DNA from: Brucella pseudintermedia
GTDB taxonomy: Bacteria > Pseudomonadota > Alphaproteobacteria > Rhizobiales > Rhizobiaceae
Assembly (NCBI RefSeq): GCF_008932435.1
Contig: NZ_WBWE01000001.1
Location: 1 to 64,000 of the forward strand
Direction: 5' to 3'
DNA length: 64,000 nucleotides
The notes under the pieces were generated by a model. The model made no database searches, was not told where the DNA came from, and worked only from the letters and a program-made list of their open reading frames with translations. The translations under genes and the position numbers were made by a program. This document shows, piece by piece, positions 45,501-54,299 of this stretch (position 1 is the first letter of the stretch; each line of letters begins with the position of its first letter).

Positions 45501-46285
45501 ACGATATCCGGCGGACAATCCGCAAACAGACCATCGACAACGGCTGCGGACAATCGGTCCTTGAGGCTCGAAACGAATATCGGAAGCGGGTTGAGGCCAT
45601 TTGCTTGCAACGAAGCGATCAGCGCATCGACAGGCTGCGTCTGTCCGCTTTGCACCAGCGCCCGATAAAAAATGATGCCGGCGACTGGTGCCTTTACATC
45701 GCTCCACTGCGTACGGATGCTTTCCAGCGACGCGACATGCTCTCCCGGCCACCACAGACCGGCCCTGAGCAAAGGGGCGGCACTCTCCGGCTTCTCGGAA
45801 CCCGCGATCAGTGCAGCGCAATAGTGAAGAAATGCGCCCGTATTTGCCGCCCCGCCTTCAATCAGATACTGCCAGAGTTCATTTCGTTCCTGGGCAGAGA
45901 TCGTCGAAAAACGGTCCAGCCCGTGGTCTGGCTTATCGTCCCCCGGCAATACGGCAATCTTGACGCCATGATTGACGGCGCAGGCATGTAGTGCTTCCAG
46001 CCCATAGGGCCAATAGGTCTCCCCGCCAATGATGCGAACGACGATCAGCTTTGCGTGCCGCGCGGTGCGCTCCACATAAGCATCAACGGACATGGGATGG
46101 GTGAGGCTCAGGAAATTGGCCAGCCGCAAGCTTGGCAAATCCGGTGCAAGCCTGTGTGCCTGCGCCAGACTGGCCAGTTCTGTATCGGCGGCGGAAAGGA
46201 ACAATATTTCTCCCGGTGTCTGGCCGAGATCGACGGCCTCATTGCCGTCGCTGATCGTTCCTTTCTGGGCAAGCAGGAGATGCAT
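42506..46285 (-). CDS. cobN: cobaltochelatase large subunit CobN
   Basis: A 1259-residue subunit of the ATP-dependent aerobic chelatase (CobN with CobS and CobT) that inserts cobalt into hydrogenobyrinic acid a,c-diamide. Family landmarks: MGKHGNLEWLPGKALALSENCYPEA near 549-573, GRNFFSTDSRAVPTP near 870, AWGTSNMRTGGDD near 920, and MRHGYKGAAEIAATVDYLFAFA near the C-terminus. The length is typical. The ATG overlaps the cobW stop. CobS and CobT are not in the window. Confidence 0.97.
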   Translation of the reverse strand: MHLLLAQKGTISDGNEAVDLGQTPGEILFLSAADTELASLAQAHRLAPDLPSLRLANFLSLTHPMSVDAYVERTARHAKLIVVRIIGGETYWPYGLEALHACAVNHGVKIAVLPGDDKPDHGLDRFSTISAQERNELWQYLIEGGAANTGAFLHYCAALIAGSEKPESAAPLLRAGLWWPGEHVASLESIRTQWSDVKAPVAGIIFYRALVQSGQTQPVDALIASLQANGLNPLPIFVSSLKDRLSAAVVDGLFADCPPDIVLNATGFAISSPGAERKPTVLDKRGNMVLQVIFSGTPKTVWETSQQGLLARDLAMNVALPEVDGRVLSRAVSFKSAKQFDAAVEANIVTHEPHENRVDFVAQLAANWVRLGRKSPEERRVALILANYPNRDGRLGNGVGLDTPAGTVEVLHAMAKGGYPVANLPVDGDALMRALTAGPTNAARDGREIRETISLNQYKAFFKKLPIAIQKEVGDRWGPPENDPYFAEELVAFAFPLMRLGETLVGIQPARGYNIDPKETYHSPDLVPPHGYIAFYAFLREVAGIDAIVHMGKHGNLEWLPGKALALSENCYPEAVFGPTPHIYPFIVNDPGEGTQAKRRAGAVIIDHLTPPLTRAESYGPLKDLEALVDEYYEASGVDTRRLLRLKGQILDLVRDIGLDRDAGIQDHDDEDMALQKLDAYLCDLKEMQIRDGLHIFGLAPQGRLLTDLLVALARVPRGVPVSLGGAPGDQSLQRAIAADCGFDEIFDPLDCNMAEAWTGEKPELLRAASPATWRIAGDTVERIELLAASFVAGEKECPQDWSQTRAVLQSIEEHLRPMVVNCGPSEVDGFLAALGGRFVPPGPSGAPTRGRPDVLPTGRNFFSTDSRAVPTPAAWELGRKSAELLITRYTQDHGEWPTSFGLTAWGTSNMRTGGDDIAQALALIGVKPVWDMASRRVTGYEIVPIAKLGRPRVDVTLRISGFFRDAFPEQIALFDKAVRAVGELDEDAEDNPIAARMRIEQARLVADGVDEKTAQRRAGYRVFGSKPGAYGAGLQALIDENGWAGRNDLAEAWLVWGGYAYGAGEEGQAERGLLEERLRSVQAVVQNQDNREHDLLDSDDYYQFEGGMAATVESLSGAMPAVYHNDHSRPEKPVIRALEEELSRVVRGRAANPKWIAGVMRHGYKGAAEIAATVDYLFAFAATTGKVGNHHFEAVYQAYIADRTVHDFMAEKNPAALAETAAKLNDAIERGFWTPRSNSARFELEQLATLNPGMRTNG

Positions 46286-47334
46286 CAGGCGGCGTCTTTC
46301 ACCGCTTGGGCAATCGCTGTTTCGTCAATATCGTGCAATCCGATGACAACCAGCCGCGTGGAGCGCGTTTCATCCTTGCCCCATGGACGGTCGAAATAAT
46401 GCTCAATGCGCGGACCGACCGCCTGCACGACCAGACGCATCGGCTTGCCCGGCACATCGACAAAGCCCTTCAGACGAAGAATGTCATGTTCCGCGATGAC
46501 CGCTTTTAGCTTGTCCGTGAATAGTTTGGGATCGGCAACAGAACCTGTCTCGACGACAAAACTCTCAAACTCATCGTGATCGTGTTCATGTCCATCCGCA
46601 TGATGAATTTCATGGTGAGACTTACGGTTGGCGATGTCGTCTTCCGTACCGACACCGAGGCCCAGCAGAACATCGGCTCCAAGCTTGCCAAAGCTTGCAG
46701 GAACCATGTTCACCCGGCGCGACGAGCGCTCGGCCACATCGGTCTTGACACTTTCCAATCTCGATGGATCGATCAGATCGGCCTTGTTGAGCACGATAAG
46801 GTCGGCTGCATGAATCTGATCCTCAAAAAGTTCCTCCAAGGGGCTTTCATGATCAAGAGATTCGTCCGCTGCCCGCTGTGCATCAACCTTGTCATGATCA
46901 TCGGCAAAACGTCCCTCTGCAACAGCGGCGGCATCGATCACCGTGACCACGCCATCGACTGTCACCTGCGTCTTGATTTCCGGCCAGTTGAAGGCGGCAA
47001 CCAACGGCTGCGGCAAGGCAAGGCCGGAGGTTTCGATCACGATATGATCAGGGCGATCAGCACGATCAAGAAGCTTGGTCATCGTCGGGATGAAATCATC
47101 GGCAACAGTGCAGCAAATGCAGCCATTGTTGAGCTCGATCACATCTTCCTCGCGGCATGTCTCGATACCGCAGCCTTTCAGAATGCCTCCATCGACACCG
47201 AGATCGCCAAACTCGTTGATGATCAATGCAATGCGTTTTCCATTGGCGTTTTCCAATAGATTGCGGATCATCGTCGTTTTGCCCGATCCGAGAAAACCCG
47301 TGATAACGGTTGCGGGAATTTTTTGTCCCTGCAT
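46285..47334 (-). CDS. cobW: CobW GTPase metallochaperone
   Basis: 349 residues of the G3E family: P-loop GFLGSGKTT near 13-21, the metal motif GCICCTVADD near 71-80, NKADL near 183, and a histidine-rich HHEIHHADGHEHDHDE loop near 242. CobW is thought to deliver Co(II) to the CobNST chelatase in a GTP-dependent way. Its position immediately before cobN and after cobP fits. Confidence 0.95.
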   Translation of the reverse strand: MQGQKIPATVITGFLGSGKTTMIRNLLENANGKRIALIINEFGDLGVDGGILKGCGIETCREEDVIELNNGCICCTVADDFIPTMTKLLDRADRPDHIVIETSGLALPQPLVAAFNWPEIKTQVTVDGVVTVIDAAAVAEGRFADDHDKVDAQRAADESLDHESPLEELFEDQIHAADLIVLNKADLIDPSRLESVKTDVAERSSRRVNMVPASFGKLGADVLLGLGVGTEDDIANRKSHHEIHHADGHEHDHDEFESFVVETGSVADPKLFTDKLKAVIAEHDILRLKGFVDVPGKPMRLVVQAVGPRIEHYFDRPWGKDETRSTRLVVIGLHDIDETAIAQAVKDAA

Positions 47335-47338
47335 TGAT

Positions 47339-47860
47339 TTATCCCTTCATCTTGAGCGGCAGCCCTGCCGCCATGAAATAAACTTCGTCCACGATCGCAG
47401 CCACTGCCTGGTGCAGGCGGCCTGCATGATCGCGAAATTCCCGTGCCATGCGATTTTCAGGCACGATCCCAAGTCCCACTTCGTTTGAAACCAAAACGAC
47501 TGGCCCGCCAAGGCTCGGCAGCATCGCGACGAGATTTGCCGTCTCTCTCGCTATATCGCGTTCGGCCATCATCAGATTGGTAAGCCACAGGGTCAGGCAA
47601 TCGACCAGCACGAACCGATCGGCGGCAGCATGCAATGCGAGTGCGCCGACGAGATCAAGCGGCTCTTCCACTGTCTGCCATTCAGGACCGCGCCGTCCCC
47701 GGTGGACAGCAATGCGATTTTCCATTTCCTCATCGAAAGCGCGTCCAGTTGCCAGATAAAGTGGCTTAAGACCTGAGGATTCGACCATTTTCTCGGCATA
47801 GGACGACTTGCCCGAACGGGCTCCGCCAAGAACCAGAACCGATTTTCCCGGCGAAGCCAT
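47339..47860 (-). CDS. cobP: adenosylcobinamide kinase / guanylyltransferase
   Basis: 173 residues, bifunctional CobP/CobU: P-loop [12 protein letters not shown] near 12-23, the nucleotide-binding H-R-RRG-W segment ([17 protein letters not shown]) near 52-68, [13 protein letters not shown] near 84 and [12 protein letters not shown] near 123. It phosphorylates and then GMP-activates adenosylcobinamide in loop assembly and salvage. Short gaps to cbtA and cobW indicate one operon. Confidence 0.95.
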   Translation of the reverse strand: MASPGKSVLVLGGARSGKSSYAEKMVESSGLKPLYLATGRAFDEEMENRIAVHRGRRGPEWQTVEEPLDLVGALALHAAADRFVLVDCLTLWLTNLMMAERDIARETANLVAMLPSLGGPVVLVSNEVGLGIVPENRMAREFRDHAGRLHQAVAAIVDEVYFMAAGLPLKMKG

Positions 47861-47865
47861 TGTCG

Positions 47866-48579
47866 TCAGCCCTCAATCTCGGACGATGCATAGTGCTGGA
47901 TGAACCAGCCGAGTGCGAGGCCGATTACCGCCCATAGAAACAGATTGGTCGCCAGCGATGCGACCGCATATTGCGACGCAAGCAGCGAGGGAATGGGCGA
48001 CGAAATATCTTCTGGATGTGGTGCACCGTAAAGATGCGGCGCAGCGATCAGAACCAGGCCCAGGATTTTTGCCCAGATTTCCTGACGCAACATGACGAGA
48101 TAGATACCTAGTCCGCTCAGCACCACTGTCCCAATCCACCAGAGCTGGCGTTCGGCCAGATCAGCCGCAGGCATTGCCGGCAACTCCGGCGAGAGCCCCA
48201 ACGCCGGCAGAAATGCCACTGTGAAGAAACCCGCAACGCCCCAATAAATGCCATTCTGAACCGTAATACGACGCCCGAGCAGCAATGCTACGCCGCTGAG
48301 CAGCAGGGCAAAACCAGCCCCGGCCACAAGATTGGCCAGGATCGTGTTGCCCAGTCGTCCGAACGGCAATTCGGCGCCTCCTTCTTCGGCATCTGCAGTA
48401 GCGCCGCCATGATCATGCGGCGCGGATTCCGCCTCACCGTGGCTATGGCCGGCGCCAGCTTCTTCGTAGGTTTCGGCCTGCAGGATCAAAGGCACCGTTT
48501 TTAGATACATGGCAGGCGTAACCAGCAGCCCGGCCAGAAGTCCGGCGGCGAGCGTCGCCAACAAATAACGGATCAACAT
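47866..48579 (-). CDS. cbtA: CbtA, predicted cobalt transporter subunit
   Basis: 237 residues with about five membrane spans and an acidic, histidine-rich loop ([16 protein letters not shown] near 43-58) that could bind Co2+ or Ni2+. CbtA is a predicted cobalt importer found under B12-riboswitch control together with CbtB. The final segment [15 protein letters not shown] is hydrophilic. It is preceded by a gap of about 186 bases that contains repeat elements. Confidence 0.92.
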   Translation of the reverse strand: MLIRYLLATLAAGLLAGLLVTPAMYLKTVPLILQAETYEEAGAGHSHGEAESAPHDHGGATADAEEGGAELPFGRLGNTILANLVAGAGFALLLSGVALLLGRRITVQNGIYWGVAGFFTVAFLPALGLSPELPAMPAADLAERQLWWIGTVVLSGLGIYLVMLRQEIWAKILGLVLIAAPHLYGAPHPEDISSPIPSLLASQYAVASLATNLFLWAVIGLALGWFIQHYASSEIEG

Positions 48580-48607
48580 TTCTGTCCCTCAATAGCAATT
48601 TCGCACC

Positions 48608-48712
48608 GATGGAGCGCCATCCGAAAAGCCTGAAACGGTTTCGGAACAAGATGCGCGTAAAAACAGCCAGATAGGGCATTTCCAACGATTCAATCAAAAT
48701 GGGAAATGCTCT
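48608..48712. repeat. dispersed palindromic repeats between cbtB and cbtA, copy D
   Basis: 48608-48660 matches the core of copies A-C (CCGAAAAGCCTGAAACGGTTT). 48676-48709 forms an 8-bp hairpin, GCATTTCC with GGAAATGC. Both lie inside the riboswitch-controlled transcript. Confidence 0.6.
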
Positions 48713-48765
48713 GGCCGTCCGCCATCGAGCTTGTTCAACTTCAGTTCCGGAAGATATTCGACTGC

Positions 48766-48954
48766 TCAGTGGCAGGGAAAACCATAGGAATGGCGCGTAT
48801 CGTGCGCTGAATCGTGCAGCGTATCGGAATGGGCAAGCCCTACGCCGTAAATCAGAAACGCGCCGAGAAGCAGTGAACCGACAGCTGTGCCCAGACGGGC
48901 AGCGAGCGGTATTGCGAGTGTGCTGGAAACAGAATTCTGGGTATGTGCAGCCAT
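48766..48954 (-). CDS. cbtB: CbtB, small predicted cobalt transporter subunit
   Basis: 62 residues with one membrane span (about 18-40) and a C-terminal histidine-rich tail (HDSAHDTRHSYGFPCH) typical of CbtB. GGAGG lies five bases upstream of the ATG at 48954. It is the first gene after the B12 riboswitch. A longer frame reaching upstream reads through the riboswitch and is not the real start. Confidence 0.92.
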   Translation of the reverse strand: MAAHTQNSVSSTLAIPLAARLGTAVGSLLLGAFLIYGVGLAHSDTLHDSAHDTRHSYGFPCH

Positions 48955-49016
48955 GACAACCTCCGTGCAGGCAGCTGGGAAAAACCTCCCAAGGGGTGCG
49001 GGCTCAATGCCCTCAC

Positions 49017-49231
49017 GCAACAGGCAGGTCTCCTGGCTCACGGGTCACGGGGATTGAAGCTGCCTTCCCAGAAGCCATTCTGCCTCCAGTGGTTACCGGT
49101 TGTCCGGTTTGCCTCATCCCTCTCCGCTCTACAGTCGCGGGGTCGGCTGCGATAAAGACGCCCGGAGTGGGTCCGTCCGTCGCATTCCCTTTTTGGTATC
49201 ACCGGGATTCGTCCCGGCAAAAACCTGTTGC
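49017..49231 (-). promoter_or_regulatory. cobalamin (B12) riboswitch before cbtB
   Basis: On the minus strand the conserved elements appear in order: a P1 arm GCAACAGG, AAAGGGAATGCG, CCCCGCGACTGTAG, a CCACTGG---TGGGAAGG segment, and the B12 box GCCAGGAGACCTGCC, closed by the P1 partner CCTGTTGC. The two P1 arms (49224-49231 and 49017-49024) pair perfectly over eight bases. Adenosylcobalamin binding should repress the cbtB-cbtA-cobP-cobW-cobN-cobO-eamA operon. The 60 bases to the cbtB start include TTGGGA and TCCCAG segments that can pair and may be the expression platform. Confidence 0.96.
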
Positions 49232-49240
49232 ACGAGTTTG

Positions 49241-49269
49241 ACATTAGGCTGTCGGCCCACCGGCGTCAA
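49241..49269 (-). promoter_or_regulatory. promoter of the riboswitch-controlled operon
   Basis: On the minus strand TTGACG and TAATGT are separated by exactly 17 bases. The predicted transcript would start about ten bases before the riboswitch P1 stem. It abuts the stop codon of the PAP2 reading frame. Confidence 0.6.
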
Positions 49270-50024
49270 TCAGCGAACAGCCAAGCGTGTTCGCAGGTTT
49301 TTGCCGCAGAGCCGCACCCATCCGTCGATTACATTGGCGCGACGTGAAATCATGGGCCAAAACCAGATCATAACGCCGATTACGAGCACCCAGGAGATAA
49401 CCACGTCAGACAGGAAATGTGCACCCATAAACACGCGGTTCAATGATACGAGCGCAAGAAGCGGGATCAGGATTATCCCCGCAGTCAATCGAAAGCGCGC
49501 GGGCACAAGCATCAGGAGAGGCAGCATGGCAGCGGCTACCGACGATTCGCCCGACGGAAAGGAACAGTTGCGTTGACATATGCTGGCAAATTGCCAGGCC
49601 GGGGTAAAATCAGCCCAGCCGCCAAACTCCACTAAATCCCGCGGCCGTGCCCTTCCAAAAAGAAGCTTCAGACTATTCACCAACACCCCTGGGCCGATCG
49701 CATAGACAAGCACCATATAAATAATCTTATGCGGCGCGATGATTGAAAGTGGGCGATGCCATAGAGCGTAGAGTCCGACGAGCACGACCATGGCTCCTAA
49801 CAGATACCACTGGCTAAGCCGATGAAAATTTCGCAACTCAATCCAAAATGGATTGTGGGAAATGTAGAAACTTCCCGCCTTGAAAAAAATCGCGAGACAA
49901 ACAAATCAATATTGGGAATGACAATAAAAACACCACTTATCAAAACAAAAGAGTAAAGAAAATAATTCTGCAGCCTTATATTATTAAATTCACGCTCCGA
50001 CCCGGAAAAAGAGAAAGAACTCAA
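49270..50024 (-). pseudogene. PAP2-family phosphatase, frameshifted
   Basis: Two adjacent frames together make one PAP2 membrane phosphatase. The first runs from a TTG at 50024 (AGGTG upstream) and contains a span followed by PNIDLFVSRFF; the second gives FKAGSFYISHNPFWIELRNF and then the phosphatase motifs KLLFGRARP, PSGESS and RVFMGAHFLSDV. They join at a run of seven A (49883-49889 on the plus strand), and one more base would restore the frame. So it is a recent pseudogene, a phase-variable gene or a sequencing error. The N-terminal part and upstream DNA are markedly AT-rich, unlike the neighbours. Confidence 0.8.
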
Positions 50025-50177
50025 AACATCACCTATTAGAAATAAGTAATTATTAAATTAATAATTGCATGACTTAATAAAGTAAGATTATACAACGAAT
50101 CTATTCAGTTGAATAGATGGAAGTGGCTAGCAAAATTTAAGGATAAAGAAAAAATAAAAGAGAGATCACTTTTTAAT
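50025..50177. other. AT-rich intergenic segment with two palindromes
   Basis: Strongly AT-rich compared with the rest. Two inverted repeats: AATTATT/AATAATT at 50049-50067 and CTATTCA/TGAATAG at 50101-50116. No gene seen. Together with the AT-rich PAP2 5' half it looks like acquired DNA. Confidence 0.55.
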
Positions 50178-51629
50178 TCAGCAAATCGCGAAAAGCGCTG
50201 CAATATCGAGGCACTTTTCCAGCTCTTCGGCCAGCTCATCCAATGCATCTTCAACACCGGCGCGATAATTTACGGAACTACCGCGCACACCAAGGCTCTC
50301 CAGAAATCTCCGGCGAAATTCGTCAGCATTGAAAACACCATGGAGATAAGTTCCCATGATCCGGCCATCCGGCGATACGGCGCCATCGTAATGCCCCGCT
50401 AACCAGGCAAAAGGCCGCGCCATATCCGGGCCGGTGGTGCGACCGATATGGATCTCATACCCCTCAAGCAGCGTATTGTGCAGGCAAGACGTCGCCTGTA
50501 CGTTGCGGACAACTTTTTCCGGCGCCATCACTGTTTCGACATCGAGAAAACCAAGGCCGTCAATGTCGCGTGCATGCCCTTCGATACCGGCAGGATCGCT
50601 GATGTGGCGACCAAGCATCTGAAATCCGCCGCAGATACCGAGCACGTGGCCTCCCCGTCTGACATGAGCGGACAACTGCCGATCCCAGCCATTGTCCCGA
50701 AGTGCAATCAGATCGGCGATGGTTGACTTGGTTCCGGGCAGGACGACGAGGCCCGCATCGCCGGGGATGTTCGAGCCAGGCGGAACCATGACCACTTCCA
50801 CATCCGGCTCAGCTTTCAAGGGATCGAGATCATCGAAATTGGCGATGCGCGGCAACATCGGCACTGCAACCGTGAGCGCCTGCTTGTTTCCGCTCACGGC
50901 ACGCTCGAGAACGACAGAATCCTCGGCCGGCAATCGCGATACAGGCTTGAGCCATGGAACCACGCCAAAGGAGCGCCAGCCGGTAAACCGGGTAATAGCG
51001 GCGAGCCCGTCGTCAAAAAGCGAGATATCACCGCGGAACTTGTTTATCAGAAACCCGCGAACCATGGCGCGGTCCTGCTTGGAAAGAATAGTGTGCGTGC
51101 CGACAAGGGAAGCGATCACTCCGCCCCTGTCTATATCGCCGACCAGGACAACCGGTACATTCGCCTGCGTGGCAAATCCCATATTGGCGATATCACCAGC
51201 GCGCAGGTTGATTTCAGCGGGCGAACCCGCACCTTCCACCAGCACAAGGTCTGCGCCTTTGCTGACTTCTGCGAATGATTCCATAACCGCAGCCATGAGT
51301 TGCGGTTTCAATTCCTGATAATAACGCCCGCGCGCCTCGCCTCGCACCCGCCCCTGCACGACAACCTGACTGCCCATATCGGTCTGCGGCTTCAAAAGAA
51401 CGGGGTTCATATGTACGGACGACGGAATTCCGCATGCCAGAGCTTGCAGCCACTGTGCCCTGCCGATTTCACCGCCATCGTCGCTGACTGCCGCATTGTT
51501 GGACATGTTCTGCGGCTTGAACGGTCTGACATTGAGCCCGCGATTGCGTGCGACACGGCATAACCCGGCGACAAGAACACTTTTGCCGACGTCCGAACCC
51601 GTACCTTGAAACATGATTGCGCGTGCCAT
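50178..51629 (-). CDS. cobQ: cobyric acid synthase
   Basis: Amidates the b, d, e and g carboxylates of adenosylcobyrinic acid a,c-diamide using glutamine and ATP. 483 residues: P-loop-like GTGSDVGKS near 10-18, [14 protein letters not shown] near 130, the amidotransferase nucleophile in [10 protein letters not shown] near 335, and the catalytic His in TYLHGVF near 430. It is separated from the main B12 operon by the PAP2 gene and has no riboswitch of its own. Confidence 0.96.
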   Translation of the reverse strand: MARAIMFQGTGSDVGKSVLVAGLCRVARNRGLNVRPFKPQNMSNNAAVSDDGGEIGRAQWLQALACGIPSSVHMNPVLLKPQTDMGSQVVVQGRVRGEARGRYYQELKPQLMAAVMESFAEVSKGADLVLVEGAGSPAEINLRAGDIANMGFATQANVPVVLVGDIDRGGVIASLVGTHTILSKQDRAMVRGFLINKFRGDISLFDDGLAAITRFTGWRSFGVVPWLKPVSRLPAEDSVVLERAVSGNKQALTVAVPMLPRIANFDDLDPLKAEPDVEVVMVPPGSNIPGDAGLVVLPGTKSTIADLIALRDNGWDRQLSAHVRRGGHVLGICGGFQMLGRHISDPAGIEGHARDIDGLGFLDVETVMAPEKVVRNVQATSCLHNTLLEGYEIHIGRTTGPDMARPFAWLAGHYDGAVSPDGRIMGTYLHGVFNADEFRRRFLESLGVRGSSVNYRAGVEDALDELAEELEKCLDIAALFAIC

Positions 51630-51810
51630 GGAAAGGTGCGTAGCTTAAACGCGAGGCGCTGGCAACGGCATCTCGTTCGGCCTCCTTCTATGCAAAAATG
51701 CGCATCAGTTTATTACAAATGTGAGCAACATTATTCCAATGGAGCGTTGGCAGCCTACCGCTGTTATGATCTAGTTCAGCGAATAGGTGCGGTGCTGCAG
51801 GGAGGAAACC

Positions 51811-52968
51811 ATGGATGCTGCCGACCAGATTCAGTTCGAACTGAACGAAGATCAGCTTGCCATTCAAGATATGGCGCGAGCCTTCGCCAGCGATCGTGTT
51901 GCGCCCCATGCATTGCAGTGGGATCGTGACAAGCATTTTCCCGTCAATGTATTGCAAGAGACCGGGCCGCTCGGCATGGGCGGTATTTATGTACGCGAGG
52001 ATGTAGGCGGTTCGGCGCTGAAACGGCTCGACGCGGTGCTGATTTTTGAAGCCCTGGCGACTGCATGTCCTTCATTCTCGGCCTTCGTCTCTATCCACAA
52101 TATGGCCGCATGGATGATCGACACTTTCGGCAACGACGAACAGCGGCAACGCTTTCTGCCGAAACTTACGTCGATGGACGCGCTTGCGAGCTATTGCCTG
52201 ACTGAGCCCGGATCAGGTTCGGATGCCGCAGCGCTCAGAACGCGCGCCACGCGCGACGGCGACCATTATATCCTCAACGGCTCGAAGCAGTTCATTTCTG
52301 GTGCTGGCGCCACGGATGTCTATGTGACGATGGTGCGTACTGGCGAGGACGGTCCCAAGGGAATTTCCACCATCGTTGTGCCAAAAGATGCACCCGGCCT
52401 TTCTTTCGGCGGCAATGAATTCAAGATGGGCTGGAACGCGCAGCCGACAAGAACTGTTATTTTCGATAATTGCCGGGTTCCGATTGAAAATCTGCTCGGG
52501 GAGGAAGGAACCGGTTTCCGCATCGCAATGGCGGGGCTAGACGGCGGTCGTCTCAACATCGCCGCCTGCTCGCTCGGCGGCGCGCAGGCGGCGCTCGACA
52601 AGTCGCTGGAATATTGCGGCCAGCGCAAGGCTTTTGGCCAGACGATCGATCGGTTTCAGGCCCTGCAATTCCGTCTGGCCGACATGGAAACCGAACTCTC
52701 GGCCTCACGTCTTCTGCTTTATACCGCAGCCAGCAAACTGGACCGAAAATCCCATGACGCGAGCAAATGGTCCGCAATGGCCAAACGCTTCGTCACGGAT
52801 ACGGGGTTCAATGTAGCGAATGAAGCGCTGCAGCTTTTTGGCGGCTATGGCTATCTTCATGAATATGGAATCGAAAAGCTTGTCCGCGATTTGCGCGTGC
52901 ACCAGATTCTCGAAGGTACGAATGAAATCATGCGCGTCATCATTGCACGCCAGATGATCGGGCGCTGA
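51811..52968 (+). CDS. acyl-CoA dehydrogenase, probably isobutyryl-CoA dehydrogenase
   Basis: 385-residue flavoprotein with the acyl-CoA dehydrogenase signatures CLTEPGSGSDA near 130 and QLFGGYGYLHEY near 340. The general ACAD fold fits the whole length. The next gene encodes 3-hydroxyisobutyrate dehydrogenase, so I infer the valine-branch enzyme that oxidises isobutyryl-CoA to methacrylyl-CoA; a short/branched-chain relative cannot be excluded. A strong GGGAGG site precedes the ATG. Confidence 0.9.
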   Translation: MDAADQIQFELNEDQLAIQDMARAFASDRVAPHALQWDRDKHFPVNVLQETGPLGMGGIYVREDVGGSALKRLDAVLIFEALATACPSFSAFVSIHNMAAWMIDTFGNDEQRQRFLPKLTSMDALASYCLTEPGSGSDAAALRTRATRDGDHYILNGSKQFISGAGATDVYVTMVRTGEDGPKGISTIVVPKDAPGLSFGGNEFKMGWNAQPTRTVIFDNCRVPIENLLGEEGTGFRIAMAGLDGGRLNIAACSLGGAQAALDKSLEYCGQRKAFGQTIDRFQALQFRLADMETELSASRLLLYTAASKLDRKSHDASKWSAMAKRFVTDTGFNVANEALQLFGGYGYLHEYGIEKLVRDLRVHQILEGTNEIMRVIIARQMIGR

Positions 52969-53002
52969 CGAAATTTAATAACCGCCAAGGGAGGAATTCA
53001 TT

Positions 53003-53893
53003 ATGGCCAAAATAGCATTTATCGGCCTTGGCAATATGGGCGGGCCAATGGCCGCAAATCTTGTGAAAGCCGGTCACACCGTCCACGGTTTCGACCTTTT
53101 GCCGCAACATCTTGATGAAGCGAAGGCAAATGGCCTCGTGGTTGCTTCGAGCGCGCAGGAGGCCGTTGCTGATGTGGACGTGGTGATCACCATGCTGCCC
53201 GCGGGAAAGCATGTTCTTGCCGTCTATGAAGATATTGCGCCTAAAGCCCGGAAGGACTCGCTTTTCATCGATTGTTCGACCATTGATGTGGATTCGGCGC
53301 GCAAGGCACATGAGCTGGCGGCAAGCCACGGGCATCTTTCCATCGATGCGCCCGTTTCCGGCGGCACCGGGGGAGCGTCTGCGGGCACGTTGACTTTCAT
53401 GGCAGGCGGCAGCGACGAGGCGTTCAGACGCGGCGAACCGGTCCTGCAGCCAATGGCCGGAAAGATCGTGCATTGCGGCGGCGATGGCGCGGGACAAGCG
53501 GCGAAGATCTGCAACAATATGATACTCGGCATATCGATGATCGGTGTCAGCGAAGCTTTCGTTCTGGCAGAAAAGCTGGGGCTTTCACATCAGGCCCTCT
53601 TCGATGTGGCTTCGACCTCATCGGGACAATGCTGGTCGCTGACAACCTATTGCCCTGTCCCCGGCCCTGTTCCGACATCGCCTGCCAACCGGGACTATAA
53701 GCCCGGCTTTGCAGCAGCCCTGATGCTGAAGGACCTCAAACTGTCGCAGGAGGCCGCCCAAAGCGCCGGCGCTGATACGCCGCTTGGAGCGCATGCTCAG
53801 GAACTTTATGGTCTTTTTGACCGCGAAGGCCATGGCGGCGAAGACTTTTCAGGCATTATCAATTATCTGCGGGCCAGATCGGTGGCAAAGTAA
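53003..53893 (+). CDS. mmsB: 3-hydroxyisobutyrate dehydrogenase
   Basis: 296 residues of the beta-hydroxyacid dehydrogenase family: NAD-binding GLGNMGGPMAANLVKAGH at the N-terminus, the substrate loop DAPVSGGTGGA near 116, and the catalytic lysine in GAGQAAKICNNM near 168. It oxidises 3-hydroxyisobutyrate in valine catabolism. It lies 34 bases after the acyl-CoA dehydrogenase gene with GGGAGG upstream, so the two form an operon. Confidence 0.94.
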   Translation: MAKIAFIGLGNMGGPMAANLVKAGHTVHGFDLLPQHLDEAKANGLVVASSAQEAVADVDVVITMLPAGKHVLAVYEDIAPKARKDSLFIDCSTIDVDSARKAHELAASHGHLSIDAPVSGGTGGASAGTLTFMAGGSDEAFRRGEPVLQPMAGKIVHCGGDGAGQAAKICNNMILGISMIGVSEAFVLAEKLGLSHQALFDVASTSSGQCWSLTTYCPVPGPVPTSPANRDYKPGFAAALMLKDLKLSQEAAQSAGADTPLGAHAQELYGLFDREGHGGEDFSGIINYLRARSVAK

Positions 53894-54299
53894 ACAAAAG
53901 TCCACGCAAAAAACTTGCATTGTTTAGATTTGCTTAAGTCTCTGATAACCGTACGGTAACGATGTTGAGCTAGAAAGGAGCACGAGGCGGTTCACCCCGG
54001 CTCGACGCTCCGGATCTGGTACTGCGTACCGGAGCTCAGTATATCCCGCCAGTGTATTGTTCGGCGGAGATGCCATGCGTAATTGGCAAAACCGTGCACC
54101 TCTGGCAGCGCGGTTTTTGCCGTTCTCGGCCTGCAATATTGCCCGTACCGGCACATAAACCCTTGCTCCCGAATGATTGCCTGATTACACGCCTTTGTTA
54201 CAAGGCATTTTAGCTGTCCGATTGAAATCCGGACATAATCCTGTGAAATGCAGTGCTCCTCCAGTGGAGCGCCTGCACAGGCTATTTTTATTCGAGGCA
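53894..54299. other. 406-base gap with short inverted repeats
   Basis: No supported gene. A perfect 10-base palindrome ACCGTACGGT lies at 53948-53957, and several short GC-rich inverted repeats follow, up to about 54040. They could be an operator or a structured leader for the glycosyltransferase gene. The longer open frames here lack conserved features. Confidence 0.4.
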
